From assembly GCA_016869015.1 (NCBI GenBank), contig VGFB01000226.1:1-6557 (forward strand): a stretch of DNA of 6,557 nucleotides, given 5' to 3'. The translations under genes and the position numbers were made by a program. Below the pieces are notes generated by a model. That model worked only from the letters and a program-made list of their open reading frames with translations, made no database searches and was not told the origin of the DNA. Shown here one piece after another: positions 5,489-6,557 of the stretch; positions within the stretch are counted from its first letter, which is position 1; every line of letters starts with the position of its first letter. Origin of the DNA: Armatimonadota bacterium. GTDB lineage: Bacteria; Armatimonadota; Zipacnadia; Zipacnadales; VGFC01.

Positions 5489-6557
5489 TCAGGTCTCCCC
5501 CAGCGGCAGCGTCGCCTGCCGGGCGGGGAGGTGGTTCTCGGGCGGGCGGCCGGTCTTCCAGGCGTCGATGCGGCGAGCCATCTCGGCGCACCACTCGCTG
5601 ACGTCCCGCGCGGCGAAGGCGGCGCGGTGCAGGCAGAAGATCAGCTCCTCCAGCTCCGCCGACGACAGCCGGGCCTCGTAGGCGTGGGCGAGCAGGTCGC
5701 GCCAGACGCCAACCTCGAACGGGATCACCGGCACCGGCTCACCGCGCCACGACTGCCGATTCAGCACGAAGAACTGCCACCGCGTGCGCTCGTGCAGCGT
5801 GGGGGCGATGAACAGCCCGATCACCGGGCGCGCGTCCTCGCCATGGTCGCCGATCAGCCGGAAGACGTGATCCACCACCGCCGCGCCCTCGTGGGTCCAC
5901 TGCCGCACGCCCGACATGAGGCTGACCTCGGGCACGAGGACGAGGCGCGGGCTGTAGTACTCCATGTCGGGAGTGTTCCCGACGCCCGGTGCGAAGGAGC
6001 GGGGCGTCAGGTCCTCCTCCAGCCCGAAGCGCCGGACGACCGTGTGATCGCCGTCCAGGGCCACCAGCGATCGCCAGGTGTTCACCTCGAGCCACCGCGC
6101 CGCGTCGTCGTCTCCGCCGGCCAGGATTTCGTCGAACTTGGCGGTGATCTCCGCGCGAGCGGCCTCCGTCCTCGCCGAGTGCCGCACGAACTCCCGTTCC
6201 CGCTCGCCGATGAGTCCCGCCTCCAGCCGCCGGTTCCAGTCCCGCAACTCCGCGTACCCGGCCTCCTCGACTGATTGCAGCACGGCCTCGGGGTCGATGT
6301 CGAGGGTCAGTTGCGGCTCCCGTGTCCGACGCTCGGCAAGGAGCTGCCGAAGGGCCTCGGCCCGTCGGCGGACGTGCTCGGCCAGGGATTCGGGCCGGTC
6401 CCACGGCAGCTCGACCGCGTACGGGTCGCCATAGTAGGCGAGGAAGCTCTCGGCGTTCCCGTAGTCCATCCGGACGCCGAAGGGGTACTCCGCCAGAAGC
6501 TGCCGGAACTTGAGCTGCGACCGTTCGGGGACGCGCAACCGGGTGTACAGGCTGCGC
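5489..6557 (-). CDS. AlwI/N.BspD6I-family type IIS restriction endonuclease, 5' end outside window
   Basis: The frame is open to the right edge, so the protein is partial; at least 355 C-terminal residues are visible. Numbering from the TTG at 6538, it shows features of the AlwI family (PF09491; relatives AlwI, PleI, MlyI and the nickases N.BstNBI/N.BspD6I), which cut at a fixed distance from an asymmetric site. These are YYGDP at 35-39 followed by LPWD, an EVNTWR box at 151-156, PD at 190-191, PEVSL at 203-207, Glu217 and GLFIAP at 241-246. As recalled, the catalytic residues of N.BspD6I are E418, D456, E469 and E482. Here Glu151, Asp191, Glu204 and Glu217 reproduce the 13- and 13-residue spacings exactly and the first within two residues, so the PD-(D/E)xK-like site looks intact. 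By that comparison about 260 residues, mostly the DNA-recognition half, lie beyond the window. The TTG at 6538 is probably internal, not the start. It stops 89 nt before the propeller gene on the same strand. Confidence 0.9.
   Translation of the reverse strand, partial: RSLYTRLRVPERSQLKFRQLLAEYPFGVRMDYGNAESFLAYYGDPYAVELPWDRPESLAEHVRRRAEALRQLLAERRTREPQLTLDIDPEAVLQSVEEAGYAELRDWNRRLEAGLIGEREREFVRHSARTEAARAEITAKFDEILAGGDDDAARWLEVNTWRSLVALDGDHTVVRRFGLEEDLTPRSFAPGVGNTPDMEYYSPRLVLVPEVSLMSGVRQWTHEGAAVVDHVFRLIGDHGEDARPVIGLFIAPTLHERTRWQFFVLNRQSWRGEPVPVIPFEVGVWRDLLAHAYEARLSSAELEELIFCLHRAAFAARDVSEWCAEMARRIDAWKTGRPPENHLPARQATLPLGET

Noticed and set aside
5400..5594. 65-residue extension of the propeller protein upstream of ATG 5399
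   Set aside because: It overlaps the end of the nuclease gene by 106 nt, reads through the 5421-5439 hairpin and would bury the signal peptide inside the protein.
3132..5681. 849-codon open frame on the plus strand
   Set aside because: It lies antisense to three recognisable minus-strand genes, has a skewed Arg/Val/Ala-rich composition and no recognisable domain; it is a high-GC shadow.

Overview
This is a GC-rich (about two-thirds G+C) bacterial window with five protein genes and two unusually long inverted repeats. Marker proteins are lacking, so the host cannot be named. A secreted sugar-handling protein beside atypical amidohydrolases resembles uncultured Planctomycetota, Armatimonadota or Hydrogenedentota-type genomes; this is only an impression.

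Layout, left to right. Positions 31-159 hold a perfect 36-bp inverted repeat whose arms each contain a smaller hairpin. A plus-strand amidohydrolase (185-1072) follows. A second inverted repeat (1071-1189; 23 bp perfect plus 6 bp) fills the gap where this gene converges on a minus-strand block. That block covers the rest of the window. In transcription order it contains the 3' part of an AlwI/N.BspD6I-type restriction endonuclease (6557-5489, entering from the right edge), a secreted BNR-type beta-propeller protein (5399-3285), a second, different amidohydrolase (3253-2015) and a small SPPY-type DNA methyltransferase (1993-1199). Gaps within the block are 89, 31 and 21 nt, so the four genes could be one operon. 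No gene-free stretch exceeds about 190 bases.

The main point of interest is the order of the block. A nuclease and a methyltransferase that would normally be adjacent in a restriction-modification system bracket two genes that look catabolic. The endonuclease fragment keeps all four acidic positions expected for its family, so it does not look decayed. Whether the two outer genes are a true pair, and whether the two inner genes are inserted cargo or a functional part of the locus, cannot be decided from the window.

The second theme is palindromic DNA. A BIME-like pair of inverted hairpins lies before the first gene, a long hairpin lies between the converging genes, and a short hairpin before the propeller gene has the same five-base loop as the hairpins in the first repeat. 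This suggests a dispersed palindromic repeat family in this genome.
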